A stretch of 41,103 nt of DNA from Alphaproteobacteria bacterium (GTDB taxonomy: Bacteria; Pseudomonadota; Alphaproteobacteria; Caulobacterales; Caulobacteraceae), in the NCBI GenBank assembly GCA_025350685.1, contig JANXXK010000135.1, positions 1-41,103 on the forward strand, read 5' to 3'. Position 1 is the first letter of the stretch. Every line of letters starts with the position of its first letter. The position numbers and the translations under genes were made by a program. The notes under the pieces were generated by a model. It searched no databases and was not told where the DNA came from. It saw only the letters and a program-made list of their open reading frames with translations. Shown here one piece after another: positions 1 through 9,160 of this stretch.

Positions 1-2
1 TC

Positions 3-884
3 AACGGCGCCGAGTGGCTCTCGAAGAACCGGCGCGACCTGATCGACGCGGCCTTCGCGCTTAACGAGGGCGCCGGCGGCGAACTGGACGACAAGGGCAA
101 GCCCATCGTCCACACGGTGCTGGCCGCGGAAAAGATGAGCCAGAACTACCGGCTCGAGGTCACCAACCCCGGCGGCCACTCCTCCCAGCCGGTCCCCGAC
201 AACGCCATCTACCACCTGATCCGCGCCATCGACCGGATCAGCCAGTACGACTTCCCAGTCCAGCTGAACGACGCCAACCGCGCCTTCTTCACCCGCATGG
301 CTCCAGTGGCCGGCGGCGAGATGGGCGCGGCCATGACCGCCATCGTCGCCAACCCGAACGACGCCCGGGCCAACGCCATCCTGTCGCGTGACAAGGGCTT
401 CCACTCGATGCTGCGCACCACCTGTGTGGCGACCATGCTGGAGGCCGGCCACGCCACCAACGCCCTGCCCCAGCGGGCGCGGGCCAACATCAACTGCCGC
501 ATCTTCCCGGGCGTTTCCGGCGAGGCAGTGATGGCCCAGCTCGTCAGGCTGGCGGCCGACCCGCAGGTGCATGTCTCGATGCCGGAGGTGCGCGGCGCGC
601 CGGTCACCTCGCCGCCGCTGACGCCGCAGATCATGGGCCCGATCGAGAAGCTGTCCGCCGAGATGTGGCCCGGCGTTCCGGTGATCCCGGTACTGCAGAC
701 CGGCGCCACCGACGGCCAGTTCCTGACCAACGCCGGCATCCCCACCTACGGCGTCTCGGGCCTGTTCGGCGACCGCAGCGGCAACGGCGTCCACGGCCTG
801 AACGAGAGCATGCGGGTGAAGTCGCTGATGGACGGCCGCGACTTCCTCTACCGCCTGGTCAAGGCCTACGCGGACCAGCCCTAA
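3..884 (+). CDS. M20 family metallopeptidase, C-terminal part (5' end outside window)
   Basis: The open frame runs from the window edge (first full codon at 3) to TAA at 882-884, so the true start lies upstream. The fragment of about 293 residues reads like the catalytic and dimerisation parts of M20/M25/M40 zinc peptidases of the carboxypeptidase/PM20D1 type. An LNEGAGG segment near the start fits the region carrying the catalytic Glu, GGHSSQP begins the lid (dimerisation) domain, and VHGLNE near the end supplies the last metal-binding His. Substrate cannot be told; the family cleaves peptides, N-acyl amino acids or dipeptides. The N-terminal H-x-D metal motif and any signal peptide are outside the window. 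Its stop overlaps the stop of the convergent thioesterase gene by 3 bases. Confidence 0.9.
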   Translation, partial: NGAEWLSKNRRDLIDAAFALNEGAGGELDDKGKPIVHTVLAAEKMSQNYRLEVTNPGGHSSQPVPDNAIYHLIRAIDRISQYDFPVQLNDANRAFFTRMAPVAGGEMGAAMTAIVANPNDARANAILSRDKGFHSMLRTTCVATMLEAGHATNALPQRARANINCRIFPGVSGEAVMAQLVRLAADPQVHVSMPEVRGAPVTSPPLTPQIMGPIEKLSAEMWPGVPVIPVLQTGATDGQFLTNAGIPTYGVSGLFGDRSGNGVHGLNESMRVKSLMDGRDFLYRLVKAYADQP

Positions 885-1300
885 CCCAGCGCCCGCTTCG
901 CCCCGGCCTCGACCACGTCGCGGGGGATCAACCGGATCGTCGAGCTAGCCTTGGCGAGGATTTCACCCGCCGGCCCCAGCAGCCGACCCTCGGCGAAACA
1001 GGTGGTCCTCCCGCGCCGCTCGATCCAGCCCTCGGCGGTGACCCGGCCGGGGCGGGCGGGCGCGTAGTAGCTGACCTTCAGCTCCAACGACATGGGGGTC
1101 ATGTCGGGCAGGATGGTCAGCGAGGCGTGGGCCATGGCCGCGTCGATCCAGCCGCAGACGAATCCGCCCTGCGCCACCCCGCCGGAGTGGCACATCTGCG
1201 GCCCGACCTCATATTCGATGACCGAGCGGCCGTCGGCGTCGCTGACGATCCGCACCTGGCCCAGGGTGTCGTGCAGGGTGGGGGCAAGGGCGTCGGTCAT
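881..1300 (-). CDS. PaaI-type hotdog-fold thioesterase
   Basis: A 139-residue protein starting MTDALAPTL. An upstream in-frame start at 1333 would add an Arg-rich leader with no family resemblance, so the ATG at 1298-1300 is preferred. The segment CHSGGVAQGG followed by WIDAAMAHA is the usual hotdog thioesterase pattern (H-x-GG-x3-GG, then an Asp on the central helix), and SLELKVSYYAPARPG fits the following beta strands. Family members hydrolyse acyl-CoA thioesters in the cytoplasm; the acyl group here is unknown. The gene is convergent with the M20 peptidase and divergent from the serine hydrolase at 1387, leaving an 86-bp shared upstream gap. Confidence 0.85.
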   Translation of the reverse strand: MTDALAPTLHDTLGQVRIVSDADGRSVIEYEVGPQMCHSGGVAQGGFVCGWIDAAMAHASLTILPDMTPMSLELKVSYYAPARPGRVTAEGWIERRGRTTCFAEGRLLGPAGEILAKASSTIRLIPRDVVEAGAKRALG

Positions 1301-1386
1301 TCGGCAGATCCTTCGGCAGTGACGCCGGACCATTGCCAGCCCTTGCGGAAAGGCGCCATCAAAGACCCAACGGGAGGGATCAGATC

Positions 1387-2679
1387 ATGCACACGGGATT
1401 CATGCGCGCCGTCTTGGCCGCGTCGCTGGCGCTGGGGATCGGCGCCTCGGCCGTCGCCGCGCCCCCCCTCTCCGCGTCCAGGGGCGTCGTCGATCCGAAG
1501 GTCTCCTCGCTGGTCAAGGGCGACCCGGTCACGCTGGGCTTCGACCCGGCCAAGCTGAAGGTGGCCGAGGACGGGCTGAAGGCCGATGTGGCCGCGGGCA
1601 AGCTCGCCGGCGCCTACCTGCTGATCGGCCGCCACGGCAAGATCGCCTTCCAGGAGGGCTTCGGCGCGCAGGGCCCCGGGCAGACGGCCGTGCCCAATGA
1701 GGAATCGATCTTCCGCGTCTTCTCCATGACCAAGCCGATCGTCACGGTGACGGCCATGACCCTGGTGGAGGAAGGCAAGCTCGACCTCGACGCGCCGGTC
1801 TCCAAGTACCTGCCCGAGTACGCGGACTTGAAGGTCTGGCAGGCGGACGGCACGACCAAGCCGGCCACGAAGCCGATGCTGGTCCGCAACCTGATGAGCC
1901 ACACCTCGGGCCTGATCTACGGCTTCATCCAGGCTACCTCGCCGCTGGCCAAAGTCTGGGACGCCGGTGGCGAGAACCGCCAGGACGTGAAGTTGCGCGA
2001 CTACGCGAAGCTCGTCGCCAAGCTGCCGCTCCGCACCGAGCCGGGCGCAGCCTGGTACTATTCGCGCTCCATCGACATCCTGGGCGCGGTCGTCGAGGTC
2101 GCCAGCGGCAAGACCCTGGACGTGGCGGTCAAGGAACGCGTCACCGGCCCTCTGGGGATGACCGACACCGGCTTCTGGCAACCGGCCAGCAGCACGAGCC
2201 GCTTCGACGAGCCGCTGGCCGCCAGCAACCTGCCGGGCATCGGCAACCCCTACTACAACTACACCGTCAAGCCTGTGCAGTTCTCCGGCGGCGGCGGCAT
2301 CTCGTCCACGGCCGAGGACTATCTGCGCTTCGCTCTGATGCTGCAGGGTAGCGGGACCTACAAAGGCGTGCAGATCCTGAAGCCGGAAAGCGTGGCCAAG
2401 ATGCGCGTGGACCAGACCACGCCGGCCATTCGCCAGGCCGGCCTGTTCTTCCCGGGACCCGGCATGGGCTTCGGCCTGGGCGGCTCCGTGGTTATCGATG
2501 ACAAGCTGGCTCGGCCGGGGAACGGCACCTACAGCTGGTGGGGCATCGCCGGCACCGAGTTCTGGGTCGACCCGAAGAACGACCTCTTCATGGTCTTCAT
2601 GATCCAGAACCTGGAGCGGGCCATGGAATACCAGAGGAAGAACCGCGCCTGGATCTACGACGCCCTGGCGAAGCCGTAG
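1387..2679 (+). CDS. Exported class-C beta-lactamase-like serine hydrolase (esterase), copy 1
   Basis: A 430-residue protein. The ATG at 1387 has GGGAGG about 9 bases upstream and gives a signal peptide (MRAVLAASLALGIGASAVAA); an upstream TTG at 1333 in the same frame lacks these. The catalytic SxxK is SMTK (Ser113, Lys116), the Tyr motif is YSRS (Tyr225), and a WWGIAGTEFW segment near the C terminus replaces the KTG box, as in EstB-type esterases of the PF00144 family rather than true AmpC. The likely role is hydrolysis of an ester, amide or lactam in the periplasm. It is a paralogue of the hydrolase at 6295: both share T/SKPIV after the active Ser, an SHTSGL/THTAGL segment with YGF, and a W-x-YS-x-S segment. 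Confidence 0.9.
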   Translation: MHTGFMRAVLAASLALGIGASAVAAPPLSASRGVVDPKVSSLVKGDPVTLGFDPAKLKVAEDGLKADVAAGKLAGAYLLIGRHGKIAFQEGFGAQGPGQTAVPNEESIFRVFSMTKPIVTVTAMTLVEEGKLDLDAPVSKYLPEYADLKVWQADGTTKPATKPMLVRNLMSHTSGLIYGFIQATSPLAKVWDAGGENRQDVKLRDYAKLVAKLPLRTEPGAAWYYSRSIDILGAVVEVASGKTLDVAVKERVTGPLGMTDTGFWQPASSTSRFDEPLAASNLPGIGNPYYNYTVKPVQFSGGGGISSTAEDYLRFALMLQGSGTYKGVQILKPESVAKMRVDQTTPAIRQAGLFFPGPGMGFGLGGSVVIDDKLARPGNGTYSWWGIAGTEFWVDPKNDLFMVFMIQNLERAMEYQRKNRAWIYDALAKP

Positions 2680-2690
2680 ATCAAATCAAC

Positions 2691-2814
2691 CGTCCTCCCC
2701 GGCTTGTCCGGGGGACCCATGAACGCCGGATGGCGCCGGAAGGGGCGGGGTGGCCGCGTAGCTGGCCTTGCTGCGCCGTGATCATGGGTCGCCCGGACAA
2801 GCCGGGCGATGACG
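2691..2814. repeat. Palindromic repeat pair (REP/BIME-like)
   Basis: Two inverted copies of one unit lie between the convergent genes ending at 2679 and 2834. The left copy (2691-2722) contains CCCCGG-CTTGT-CCGGGG; the right copy (2782-2814) contains GCCCGG-ACAAG-CCGGGC. Each copy is a hairpin and each is close to the reverse complement of the other, sharing the ATGGGTC edge. The units have the same layout as those at 30207-30313 and 33860-33981 (TGGGTC, CCGG, short loop, CCGG, GATGA). Such elements are frequent between genes in Caulobacterales. They may fold in mRNA 3' ends and help stop or protect transcripts; that role is inference. Confidence 0.8.
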
Positions 2815-2833
2815 ATCCAATATTTTCCGCGTC

Positions 2834-5134
2834 TCAGATCTTCTTCTTCGCCACCGTCTTCGCCGGCGCACCCTTCAGCGCCGCCAGCACCGCCTTGGGT
2901 CGGATCGGCAGGTCGCGGACCCGCGCGCCGGAGGCGGCGAAGATGGCGTTGCCGATGGCCGGTCCCACAACCGTGGTCGCCGGCTCGCCCAGGCCGACTG
3001 GCGGCTCGGTGCTTTCGACGAAGATCACCTCGATCTCCGGCACGTCGGCCATCCGGAGCGGCGTGTAGCTCGACAGGTTGGTGTCGCGCACCTGGCCGTC
3101 CTGGAACTCAGTGCCCTCGAACAGCGCCAGGCTCATGCCCCACAGCGCCGCGCCCTCCACCTGGGCCTTCGCGCCGTCCGGGCTGACGATGGTGCCGGCG
3201 TCAACCACCAGGGTCAGCTTTTCTACCTTCACCTTGCCGCTGGCCGGATCGACATGGACGCGCGCGGCGCAGGCCGTCCAGGTCGGCATGTCGCGTTCCT
3301 GGCCGAAGCTGGTGGCCATGCCGAGCCCGGTGTTGGCCGGCAGCTTCTTGCCCCAGCCGACCTCCTTGGCCAGCCGCGCGACGACCGCATGCTGGCGCGT
3401 CGCCCCGCCGCGCGCGGTGGGCCCGTCGGCGGCGCCGGAGTTGCGCCCGGCCCCGTCCAGCAGCGAGAGCCGGAAGGCCACCGGGTCCTTGCCCACCGAA
3501 TGGGCCGCCTCGTCCATGAAGCTTTCCAGCGCCCAGTTGGTCCAGCCCGGTCCCACCGAGCGCAGCCAGCCCGGCCGGAAGGTGGCGTTGGCCAGGTCGT
3601 TGCCGACCGCGCGCACCCGCTGCGCGCCGACGCTGTACCAATGGTTCGCGCCATTGATCGCGAAGGGATCGTAGAGCACCCCGTTCGCGCCCTTGGGCAT
3701 GAAGAAGGGGGCCATCGCCTGGGTCGGCCAGCCGGCGCAGGCGGCGTGGTCCATGGCGATTGGTTTGCCGCTTGGCCCGAAGGCCATCTTGACGATCTGG
3801 GTCGAGGCCGAGCGCGGGCTGTCGAAGCGGCTGTCATCGGCCCGCGTGCAGACCATCTTGACCGGCTTGCCGCCGATCGCTTTCGAGGCCAGGGCCGCGC
3901 CGACCGCATAGTCGCCGTTCAGTCGCCGCCCGAAGCCGCCGCCCAGCAGATAGGTGCGGAGCACGATCTTGTCCTCCGGCCGGCCCAGCGCCTTGGAGAG
4001 CCACGGCAACACCAGCGATTGCCACTGATTGCCGGTATGGATCTCGAACATGCCGTCCTTTTCGAAGGCCAGCGCGTTGATCGGCTCCATCTGGAAGTGC
4101 AGGGCTGTCGATGTGGTGTAGGTCGCCGTCAGCGTCGTCTTGGCCCCGGCGAAGGCGGCGTCAACGCCCTTGTCCTCAACCGCCAGTGAGCCGGCCTTGG
4201 GATCGGCCAGCAGGGCCGCGGCGCGGGCCTGCAGGTCGGCCTCGGAGACCTTGGCCCCGGGCCCTGAGGTCCAGGTCACCTTGACCAGGTCGGCCGCCTT
4301 GTTGGCCGCCGGGAAACTGGTCGCATAGACCATCACCCAGCCCGGCACATTGGCCGAGGGATCGTCGAGCGCGATCGAGCGGATGTAGCCGGGCACCGCC
4401 TTGGCGGCGCTGTCGTCGATCGACACGACCGTCGAGTCGTTGCGGGTCGGTGGCAGTTTCGGCCGCGCATAGACCATGCCGTCGACCACCGCATCCAGGC
4501 CATAGTGGGCCGTGCCATTGGTCTTGGCCGGAATGTCGCGTGCGTGGGCCGGCTTGCCGATCAGCCGCCGCTCGGCCGCCGGCTTAATCACCATCTTGGC
4601 CAGCTCCTCGGGCGTATAGCTGCGCTTCAGCTCGCCCTTGGCGACGATGTCGCCATAGCTGATCGACTTGCCGCCGCCCGAGACCACGCCGCCGCGCGCG
4701 GCGCACCCGCTCGCCGGTACGCCCATCAGGCGCGCGCCTTCCTCGACCAGCGCCATGCGCCCCGCGGCCCCCGCCTGGCTATACAGCGGGAAGCTCTGCC
4801 ACACTGACCACGATCCGCCGGTGACCATCAGGCCCCACTTGGGATCGGAATCGACGTGGTCGATCTTCACCTTGGCCCAGTCGACCTCCAGCTCCTCGGC
4901 GACGATGCGGGCAATGGCGGTGCCGACGTGCTGGCCCATCTCGGCGCGGATCACGTGGACGGTGACGGTCCCGTCGCGGTCGATGCCGTACCAGATGGTC
5001 GGCTCGAAGCCCGCGCTAGCGGCGCTCGCCTCAGGCGCGCCGGCGAAGCTGAACAGCAGGCCAGCGGCCGACGAGGCGATCAGGAAGCCTCGGCGTGACG
5101 GCGCGAGTTCGGTGGAGGAGAGATGGCGGTTCAT
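2834..5134 (-). CDS. Molybdopterin-binding large subunit of aldehyde oxidase/isoquinoline 1-oxidoreductase type (IorB-like)
   Basis: A 766-residue protein. The ATG at 5132-5134 overlaps the stop of the iron-sulfur subunit gene (ATGA), and a twin-arginine leader follows ([13 protein letters not shown], Arg14-Arg15), so the folded cofactor-loaded enzyme is probably sent to the periplasm by Tat. The xanthine dehydrogenase/aldehyde oxidase fold is shown by [10 protein letters not shown] in the molybdopterin-binding part and by [18 protein letters not shown] near the C terminus, which carries the catalytic Glu of this family. Length and two-subunit layout match IorB-type enzymes, which pass electrons to cytochromes rather than through an FAD subunit. 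The substrate (N-heterocycle or aldehyde) cannot be told from sequence. No cytochrome or Mo-cofactor chaperone gene lies beside it here. Confidence 0.92.
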   Translation of the reverse strand: MNRHLSSTELAPSRRGFLIASSAAGLLFSFAGAPEASAASAGFEPTIWYGIDRDGTVTVHVIRAEMGQHVGTAIARIVAEELEVDWAKVKIDHVDSDPKWGLMVTGGSWSVWQSFPLYSQAGAAGRMALVEEGARLMGVPASGCAARGGVVSGGGKSISYGDIVAKGELKRSYTPEELAKMVIKPAAERRLIGKPAHARDIPAKTNGTAHYGLDAVVDGMVYARPKLPPTRNDSTVVSIDDSAAKAVPGYIRSIALDDPSANVPGWVMVYATSFPAANKAADLVKVTWTSGPGAKVSEADLQARAAALLADPKAGSLAVEDKGVDAAFAGAKTTLTATYTTSTALHFQMEPINALAFEKDGMFEIHTGNQWQSLVLPWLSKALGRPEDKIVLRTYLLGGGFGRRLNGDYAVGAALASKAIGGKPVKMVCTRADDSRFDSPRSASTQIVKMAFGPSGKPIAMDHAACAGWPTQAMAPFFMPKGANGVLYDPFAINGANHWYSVGAQRVRAVGNDLANATFRPGWLRSVGPGWTNWALESFMDEAAHSVGKDPVAFRLSLLDGAGRNSGAADGPTARGGATRQHAVVARLAKEVGWGKKLPANTGLGMATSFGQERDMPTWTACAARVHVDPASGKVKVEKLTLVVDAGTIVSPDGAKAQVEGAALWGMSLALFEGTEFQDGQVRDTNLSSYTPLRMADVPEIEVIFVESTEPPVGLGEPATTVVGPAIGNAIFAASGARVRDLPIRPKAVLAALKGAPAKTVAKKKI

Positions 5135-5592
5135 GCTTTCGCTCCCTCGCCGGCGGCCAGCTTGATGGCCTTTTTGATCCGCACATAGGCCATGCAGCGG
5201 CAGAGGTTGCCGTTCATCGCCGCGTCGATATCGGCGTCGGTCGGGTGCGGCTTGGCCTTCAAGAGCGCCGCGGCCTGCATGATCTGGCCGGACTGGCAGT
5301 AGCCGCACTGCGGCGTCTGCGCCTCGATCCAGGCCTTCTGCAGCGGGTGGTTCCCGCCCGGGTCCAGCCCCTCGATGGTGGTCACCTCGGCGCCGGCCAC
5401 CGACTTCAGCGGCGTGATGCAGCTTCGCACCGCCTTGCCGTTCACATGCACCGTGCAGGCCCCGCAGGCGCCGATGCCGCAACCGAACTTGGAGCCCTTC
5501 AGCCCGATTTCGTCACGGATAACCCAGAGCAGCGGCGTGTCGTCCGCGCTCGTCGGCGACACCTGCCGCCCATTCAGTTGAAACGCCGCCAT
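5131..5592 (-). CDS. (2Fe-2S)-binding small subunit of the molybdenum hydroxylase (IorA-like)
   Basis: A 153-residue protein with the two [2Fe-2S] domains of this family. The N-terminal plant-ferredoxin type domain carries [12 protein letters not shown] with a fourth Cys in VRSC; the C-terminal helical domain carries QCGYC and NLCRC. The ATG at 5590-5592 follows a GGGGGTGGGG stretch; an in-frame GTG three codons upstream is possible but less likely. The subunit carries electrons from the molybdenum centre of the large subunit (next gene, 4-base overlap) to an outside acceptor. It has no signal of its own, so it is probably exported as a complex on the Tat signal of the large subunit. A MarR gene lies 99 bases upstream on the same strand. 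Confidence 0.93.
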   Translation of the reverse strand: MAAFQLNGRQVSPTSADDTPLLWVIRDEIGLKGSKFGCGIGACGACTVHVNGKAVRSCITPLKSVAGAEVTTIEGLDPGGNHPLQKAWIEAQTPQCGYCQSGQIMQAAALLKAKPHPTDADIDAAMNGNLCRCMAYVRIKKAIKLAAGEGAKA

Positions 5593-5691
5593 CAGCCCCA
5601 CCCCCGACCATGTTGTTTGGACAGGAGCGGACGCCAGCGCGAGGGCTCGCGCAACCGTTTTCTTGGTCAGCCCGATCTGTAGACGGCGGGC

Positions 5692-6138
5692 CTAGGGCTT
5701 CTCCCCCAGCCAGGTTCGCAGCGCTTTCAAGAACGGAAGGGCGTCGCGGAACTCCTTCTGGGTGAAGCCGTCGCGCAGGTCCTCCATCTTCGGGCGGATG
5801 GCGGCCATTGACTGGGCGTAGGCGGCGCGGCCGTCCGGCGTCAGCCAGATCACCTTGCGCCGGCCGTCGTTCTCGCAGTGCTCCACGTGGATCAGCTTGC
5901 GCGCGTGCAGCCGTTGCAGGGTGTTGGTCAGCCCGCTCTTGGTCATCTGCAGGGCGCGCGCGATCTCCAGCGGCGAGATCCCGTCGCCGCGCCGCGACAG
6001 CAGGTTCATCACCTCGAACTGCGGATAGGTCAGGCCCACCGGCAACTTGCGCGAGATGGTCGTGCGCACCAGGTGCTCGATGTAGCGGATCTCATCGAAG
6101 ACCTGGACGTCGGGATGGTCTTCCGGTCCGGCACCCAT
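5692..6138 (-). CDS. MarR-family transcriptional regulator
   Basis: A 148-residue protein starting MGAGPEDHPDVQVFDEIRYIEHL. The ATG at 6136-6138 is preceded by GGAGGAG at good spacing; the longer open frame upstream is not coding. The winged helix is visible from LTYPQFEVMNLLSRRGDGISPLEIARALQMTKSGLTNTLQRL through the wing ENDGRRKVIWLTPDGRA. MarR proteins are dimers that leave DNA on binding small aromatic or phenolic compounds. It is divergent from the serine hydrolase at 6295 and lies upstream of the molybdenum hydroxylase genes on the same strand, so it may control both. Palindromes in the divergent gap are listed separately. Confidence 0.92.
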   Translation of the reverse strand: MGAGPEDHPDVQVFDEIRYIEHLVRTTISRKLPVGLTYPQFEVMNLLSRRGDGISPLEIARALQMTKSGLTNTLQRLHARKLIHVEHCENDGRRKVIWLTPDGRAAYAQSMAAIRPKMEDLRDGFTQKEFRDALPFLKALRTWLGEKP

Positions 6139-6150
6139 GGAGGCTCCTCC

Positions 6151-6206
6151 GTTCGTACTCGAACAAGTTACCCGGAACGGCACTGAATCGAAAATTCGAG
6201 ATCGAA
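6151..6206. promoter_or_regulatory. Candidate MarR operator cluster in the marR/serine hydrolase divergent gap
   Basis: The gap holds GTTCG-TACT-CGAAC (6151-6164), and then TCGAA-AA-TTCGA (6188-6199), which shares its right arm with a further TTCGA-GA-TCGAA (6195-6206). So TTCGA/TCGAA half-sites repeat about every 7 bases in an AT-richer stretch. This is what an autoregulatory MarR site often looks like. The link to this MarR is inference. Confidence 0.55.
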
Positions 6207-6294
6207 CTATTTGTGAACACAGCCTGTGAGTTTGACGACGTTCCGCCGGACCTGTCTGAATGGCAAACCCCAAGACGCCCTCGAGGAGCCACCG

Positions 6295-7428
6295 ATGCCG
6301 CATGACCTGACCGCCGCCCTTGACCAGGTCATCGACCGCGCGCTTGCCGAGCAGCGGATCGTCGGCGCCCATGTGCTGGTCGCCCGCGACGGGCAGACCG
6401 CCTACGCCCGCGACGCCGGCCTGGCTGACCGCGAGGCTGGCCGGCCCATGGCGGCCGACACCCTCCTGCGGCTGTCCTCGCTCACCAAGCCGATCGTCAC
6501 AGCCGCGGTGCTGGCCCTCGTGGAGGAGGGCGCCATCAGCCTCGACGACCCCGTGACCAAGTGGCTGCCCGATTTCCAACCCCGGATCGGCGGACAGGCG
6601 CCGCCGATCACCGTGCGCCAGCTGCTGACCCATACCGCGGGCCTTTCATACGGCTTCATGCAGCCGGTCGACGGGCCCTACCTCAAGCTCGGCGTCTCCG
6701 ACGGCATGGACCAGCCGGGCCTGGGCTTCGATAAGCAACTGCCGCGTGTCGTCGAGGCCGGCCTGTTCTTCCCGCCAGGCGCGGCCTGGCTCTATTCCGT
6801 CAGCCTCGATGTCCTCGGCGCGGCGCTGGAAGCCGCGACCGGCAAGCCGCTGGGCGAGATCGTCGCCGCCACGGTCACCCGCCCGCTCGGCATGGCCGAC
6901 ACCGGCTTTGCGGTCACCGCCGCCGCCCGCCTGGCAAAACCCTACGTCGATGGCCAGCCTCCGACGATCATGACCGATCCCCAGGTCGCGCCCTTCGCCG
7001 AGCTCTCCGGCATCCGCTATTCTCCCGGCCGCGCCTTCGACCTCAAGTCCTTCCCTTCCGGCGGCGCGGGCATGGTCGGCAATGCCCGGGAGTTCCTGAG
7101 ATTCCTGGAGGCGATCCGCACGGGTGGCGGCGGGATCGTCAGTGAACAGACGGCCAAGGCGATGATGACCAATCAGACCGGCGAGGCGGCGATCGTCACC
7201 AACGGCCCGGGCTTCGGCTTCGGCTTCGGCGGCGCGGTCCTGCTCGACCCCGCGCCGAGCGCCTCGGTTCACTCGCCGGGAACCTGGCTGTGGGGTGGCG
7301 TCTACGGTCACAGCTGGTTCGTCGATCCGGCAAAGAAGATCAGCGCTGTGGTAATGACCAACACCGCCACCGAGGGGATGAGCGGCCAGTTCGCTCAGGA
7401 CGTCGCCGCCGCCGTACAGGCGGCTTAG
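6295..7428 (+). CDS. Class-C beta-lactamase-like serine hydrolase (esterase), copy 2
   Basis: A 377-residue protein. The ATG at 6295 follows GAGGAG at good spacing. Unlike copy 1 at 1387 it has no signal peptide (MPHDLTAALDQVIDRAL), so it probably acts in the cytoplasm. The SxxK motif is SLTK (Ser62, Lys65), the Tyr is in YSVS (Tyr167), and GGVYGHSW near the end takes the place of the KTG box. It belongs to the EstB-like esterases of PF00144; the substrate is unknown. It is transcribed away from the MarR gene with candidate operators between them, so induction by a MarR ligand is plausible. Confidence 0.9.
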   Translation: MPHDLTAALDQVIDRALAEQRIVGAHVLVARDGQTAYARDAGLADREAGRPMAADTLLRLSSLTKPIVTAAVLALVEEGAISLDDPVTKWLPDFQPRIGGQAPPITVRQLLTHTAGLSYGFMQPVDGPYLKLGVSDGMDQPGLGFDKQLPRVVEAGLFFPPGAAWLYSVSLDVLGAALEAATGKPLGEIVAATVTRPLGMADTGFAVTAAARLAKPYVDGQPPTIMTDPQVAPFAELSGIRYSPGRAFDLKSFPSGGAGMVGNAREFLRFLEAIRTGGGGIVSEQTAKAMMTNQTGEAAIVTNGPGFGFGFGGAVLLDPAPSASVHSPGTWLWGGVYGHSWFVDPAKKISAVVMTNTATEGMSGQFAQDVAAAVQAA

Positions 7429-7437
7429 CGGCCCCCC

Positions 7438-7890
7438 TCAGCGCCCGGCGGCGGCCAGGGTCTCCTCCAGGCCCTGCCGGGCGAGCGTGTCGGCGCGTTC
7501 GTTGTATTCGTGGCCGGCGTGGCCCTTCACCCAGCGCCAGTCGACCTCGTGGCGCAGGCGAGCCTCGTCGAGGCGCTTCCAAAGGTCCTCGTTCTTCACC
7601 GGCTTCTTGTCGGCGGTCTTCCAGCCGCGCTGCTTCCAGCTGTGGATCCACTCGCCGATGCCCTTCTGGACATAGGTCGAGTCCGTGTGCAACTCGACCT
7701 TGCAGGGCCGCTTCAGCGCCTCCAGCGCCTGGATCGCGGCCATCATCTCCATGCGGTTGTTGGTGGTCGCAAGCTCCCCGCCGCGCAGTTCCTTCTCCTG
7801 ATCCTTGAAGTGCAGCACCGCCCCCCAGCCGCCGGGGCCCGGATTGCCCGAGCAGGCGCCGTCGGTATGGATCACCACCTGCGGCGTCAT
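7438..7890 (-). CDS. rnhA: Ribonuclease HI
   Basis: A 150-residue protein of normal length for RNase HI, which cuts the RNA strand of RNA-DNA hybrids. The four acidic catalytic residues are in place: Asp10 ([11 protein letters not shown]), Glu48 (NRMEMMAA), Asp70 (HTDSTYV) and Asp134 (NERADTLA), and His124 lies in the flexible loop GHAGH. The ATG at 7888-7890 overlaps the stop of thrB (ATGA), so the two are translationally coupled. The thrB-rnhA pair is common in alphaproteobacteria. Confidence 0.97.
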   Translation of the reverse strand: MTPQVVIHTDGACSGNPGPGGWGAVLHFKDQEKELRGGELATTNNRMEMMAAIQALEALKRPCKVELHTDSTYVQKGIGEWIHSWKQRGWKTADKKPVKNEDLWKRLDEARLRHEVDWRWVKGHAGHEYNERADTLARQGLEETLAAAGR

Positions 7891-8843
7891 CCGAACAGCA
7901 CCAGGTCCGGCGAGGCGCGGTGCACCGCCAGCTTTCGCTCGTACTCCAGCGGATCCTTCGGACGGACCAGCGCGCCCTGCGGCGTCGCCCCCCAATCGTG
8001 CAGCCGGGTGAGGAAGAACCGCATCGCCGCCCCGTGGGCGAGCACCGGCAGGGCAGATCGTTCGAGGTCAGACAGCTTTCGATGGCTCTCGTAGCCGGCC
8101 ACCAGCTGGCGCGCCGAAGTGATGTTGAAACTGCCGTCCGGCTCGAAGCACCAGGCGTTCAGCGCGATCGCGATGTCATAGGCGAAGGCGTCGACGCAGG
8201 CGAAATAGAAGTCGATGGCCCCGGCGAATTTCCCGTTCGCGAAGAACACATTGTCCGGAAAGAAGTCCGCATGGATCACGCCCGACGGAAGATCTTTCGG
8301 CCAGCGCAAGGCCAATAGTTCGAGATCGGACGATATCGTCGTCGCCAGCCCGGGCTTGAGGCCGTCGGCCGCTTGGCCCAGTCCGGCGAACAGCCCCGCC
8401 CAAGCGCCCTGGCCCAGGTCGTTGAGCCGGCTAAGCGGAAATCCCTGGGCGGCCAGGTGCAGCCGGGCCAGACCCGCGCCCGCCTCCCGGCAATGCGCCG
8501 CGTTGGGCCGCCGAACCGCCAGGCCGGAGAGGAACGAGACGATGGCGCAGGGCTTGCCGCGCACCTCTTTCAGGAGCCGCCCCTCGCGGTCGGGGATCGG
8601 GGTGGCGCTCGGAAAGCCCCGCGCGGCGATCCAGCGCAGCAGTTCCAGGAAGAACGGCAGGTCGTCCGCCCGCACCCGACGCTCATAGACCGTCAGGAAG
8701 TAGCGGCCCGCCTCGGTCTCCAGCAGGAAGTTGGAATTCTCCACGCCTTCGGCCACGCCCTTCAGGCTGAGGGCGTTTCCCAGGTCGAAGTCGGCCAGCA
8801 GCCCGGCCAGTTCCTCGTCGGTGATGTCGGTGTAGACCGCCAT
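7887..8843 (-). CDS. thrB: Homoserine kinase, type II (APH-fold ThrB)
   Basis: A 318-residue protein starting [22 protein letters not shown]. It is the aminoglycoside-phosphotransferase-fold homoserine kinase of proteobacteria, making O-phosphohomoserine for threonine synthesis. The catalytic loop is [13 protein letters not shown] and the metal-binding Asp lies in [29 protein letters not shown] and FLTVYERR at the N terminus are typical ThrB segments. It overlaps rnhA by 4 bases. In many alphaproteobacteria ispH lies directly upstream; here ispH is about 6.2 kb away. Confidence 0.95.
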   Translation of the reverse strand: MAVYTDITDEELAGLLADFDLGNALSLKGVAEGVENSNFLLETEAGRYFLTVYERRVRADDLPFFLELLRWIAARGFPSATPIPDREGRLLKEVRGKPCAIVSFLSGLAVRRPNAAHCREAGAGLARLHLAAQGFPLSRLNDLGQGAWAGLFAGLGQAADGLKPGLATTISSDLELLALRWPKDLPSGVIHADFFPDNVFFANGKFAGAIDFYFACVDAFAYDIAIALNAWCFEPDGSFNITSARQLVAGYESHRKLSDLERSALPVLAHGAAMRFFLTRLHDWGATPQGALVRPKDPLEYERKLAVHRASPDLVLFG

Positions 8844-8875
8844 GGCCTGGGATTGGGGGACGCCGCCCGGACGGT

Positions 8876-8908
8876 CAAGTCGACTTGCCGTATTACGTAT
8901 GTTATTAC
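8876..8908. promoter_or_regulatory. Candidate operator of the toxin-antitoxin operon
   Basis: The gap upstream of the antitoxin holds a perfect 12-bp palindrome CAAGTCGACTTG (8876-8887), directly followed by an AT-rich stretch with TATTAC twice, 12 bases apart (8891 and 8903). Antitoxins of the AbrB and Phd types usually repress their own promoter through such sites. No clean sigma-70 hexamer pair could be assigned. Confidence 0.5.
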
Positions 8909-8932
8909 ACCACTGACAAGGAGGCTCGCACC

Positions 8933-9160
8933 ATGATCGCCCTGAAGCTGACCCAGGTAGGCAATTCGGTTGGGGTCGTCCTGCCTAAGGAGGCGCTCGT
9001 AAAGCTGGGCGTCGAAAAGGGCGATCTGCTCTACCTGACCGAATCCGCGCAGGGCGAGATGCGTCTTTCCGCCTACGACCCCAAGGTGGCCGAGGAGATC
9101 GCGCTCGGGGAAAGCTTCATGGACGACTATCGCGACGCCTTCCGCGTCCTGGCGAAGTGA
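8933..9160 (+). CDS. AbrB/MazE-type antitoxin
   Basis: A 75-residue protein. The ATG at 8933 follows AAGGAGG at good spacing; an upstream in-frame start at 8885 lies in the operator region and is unlikely. The N-terminal half (LKLTQVGNSVGVVLPKEALVKLGVEKGDLLYL) is a swapped-hairpin AbrB DNA-binding domain. The C-terminal tail (KVAEEIALGESFMDDYRDAFRVLAK) is an acidic helix of the kind that wraps the toxin. It is the upstream gene of a pair with the Doc-like toxin and overlaps it at GTGA, the usual antitoxin-first order. Confidence 0.93.
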   Translation: MIALKLTQVGNSVGVVLPKEALVKLGVEKGDLLYLTESAQGEMRLSAYDPKVAEEIALGESFMDDYRDAFRVLAK

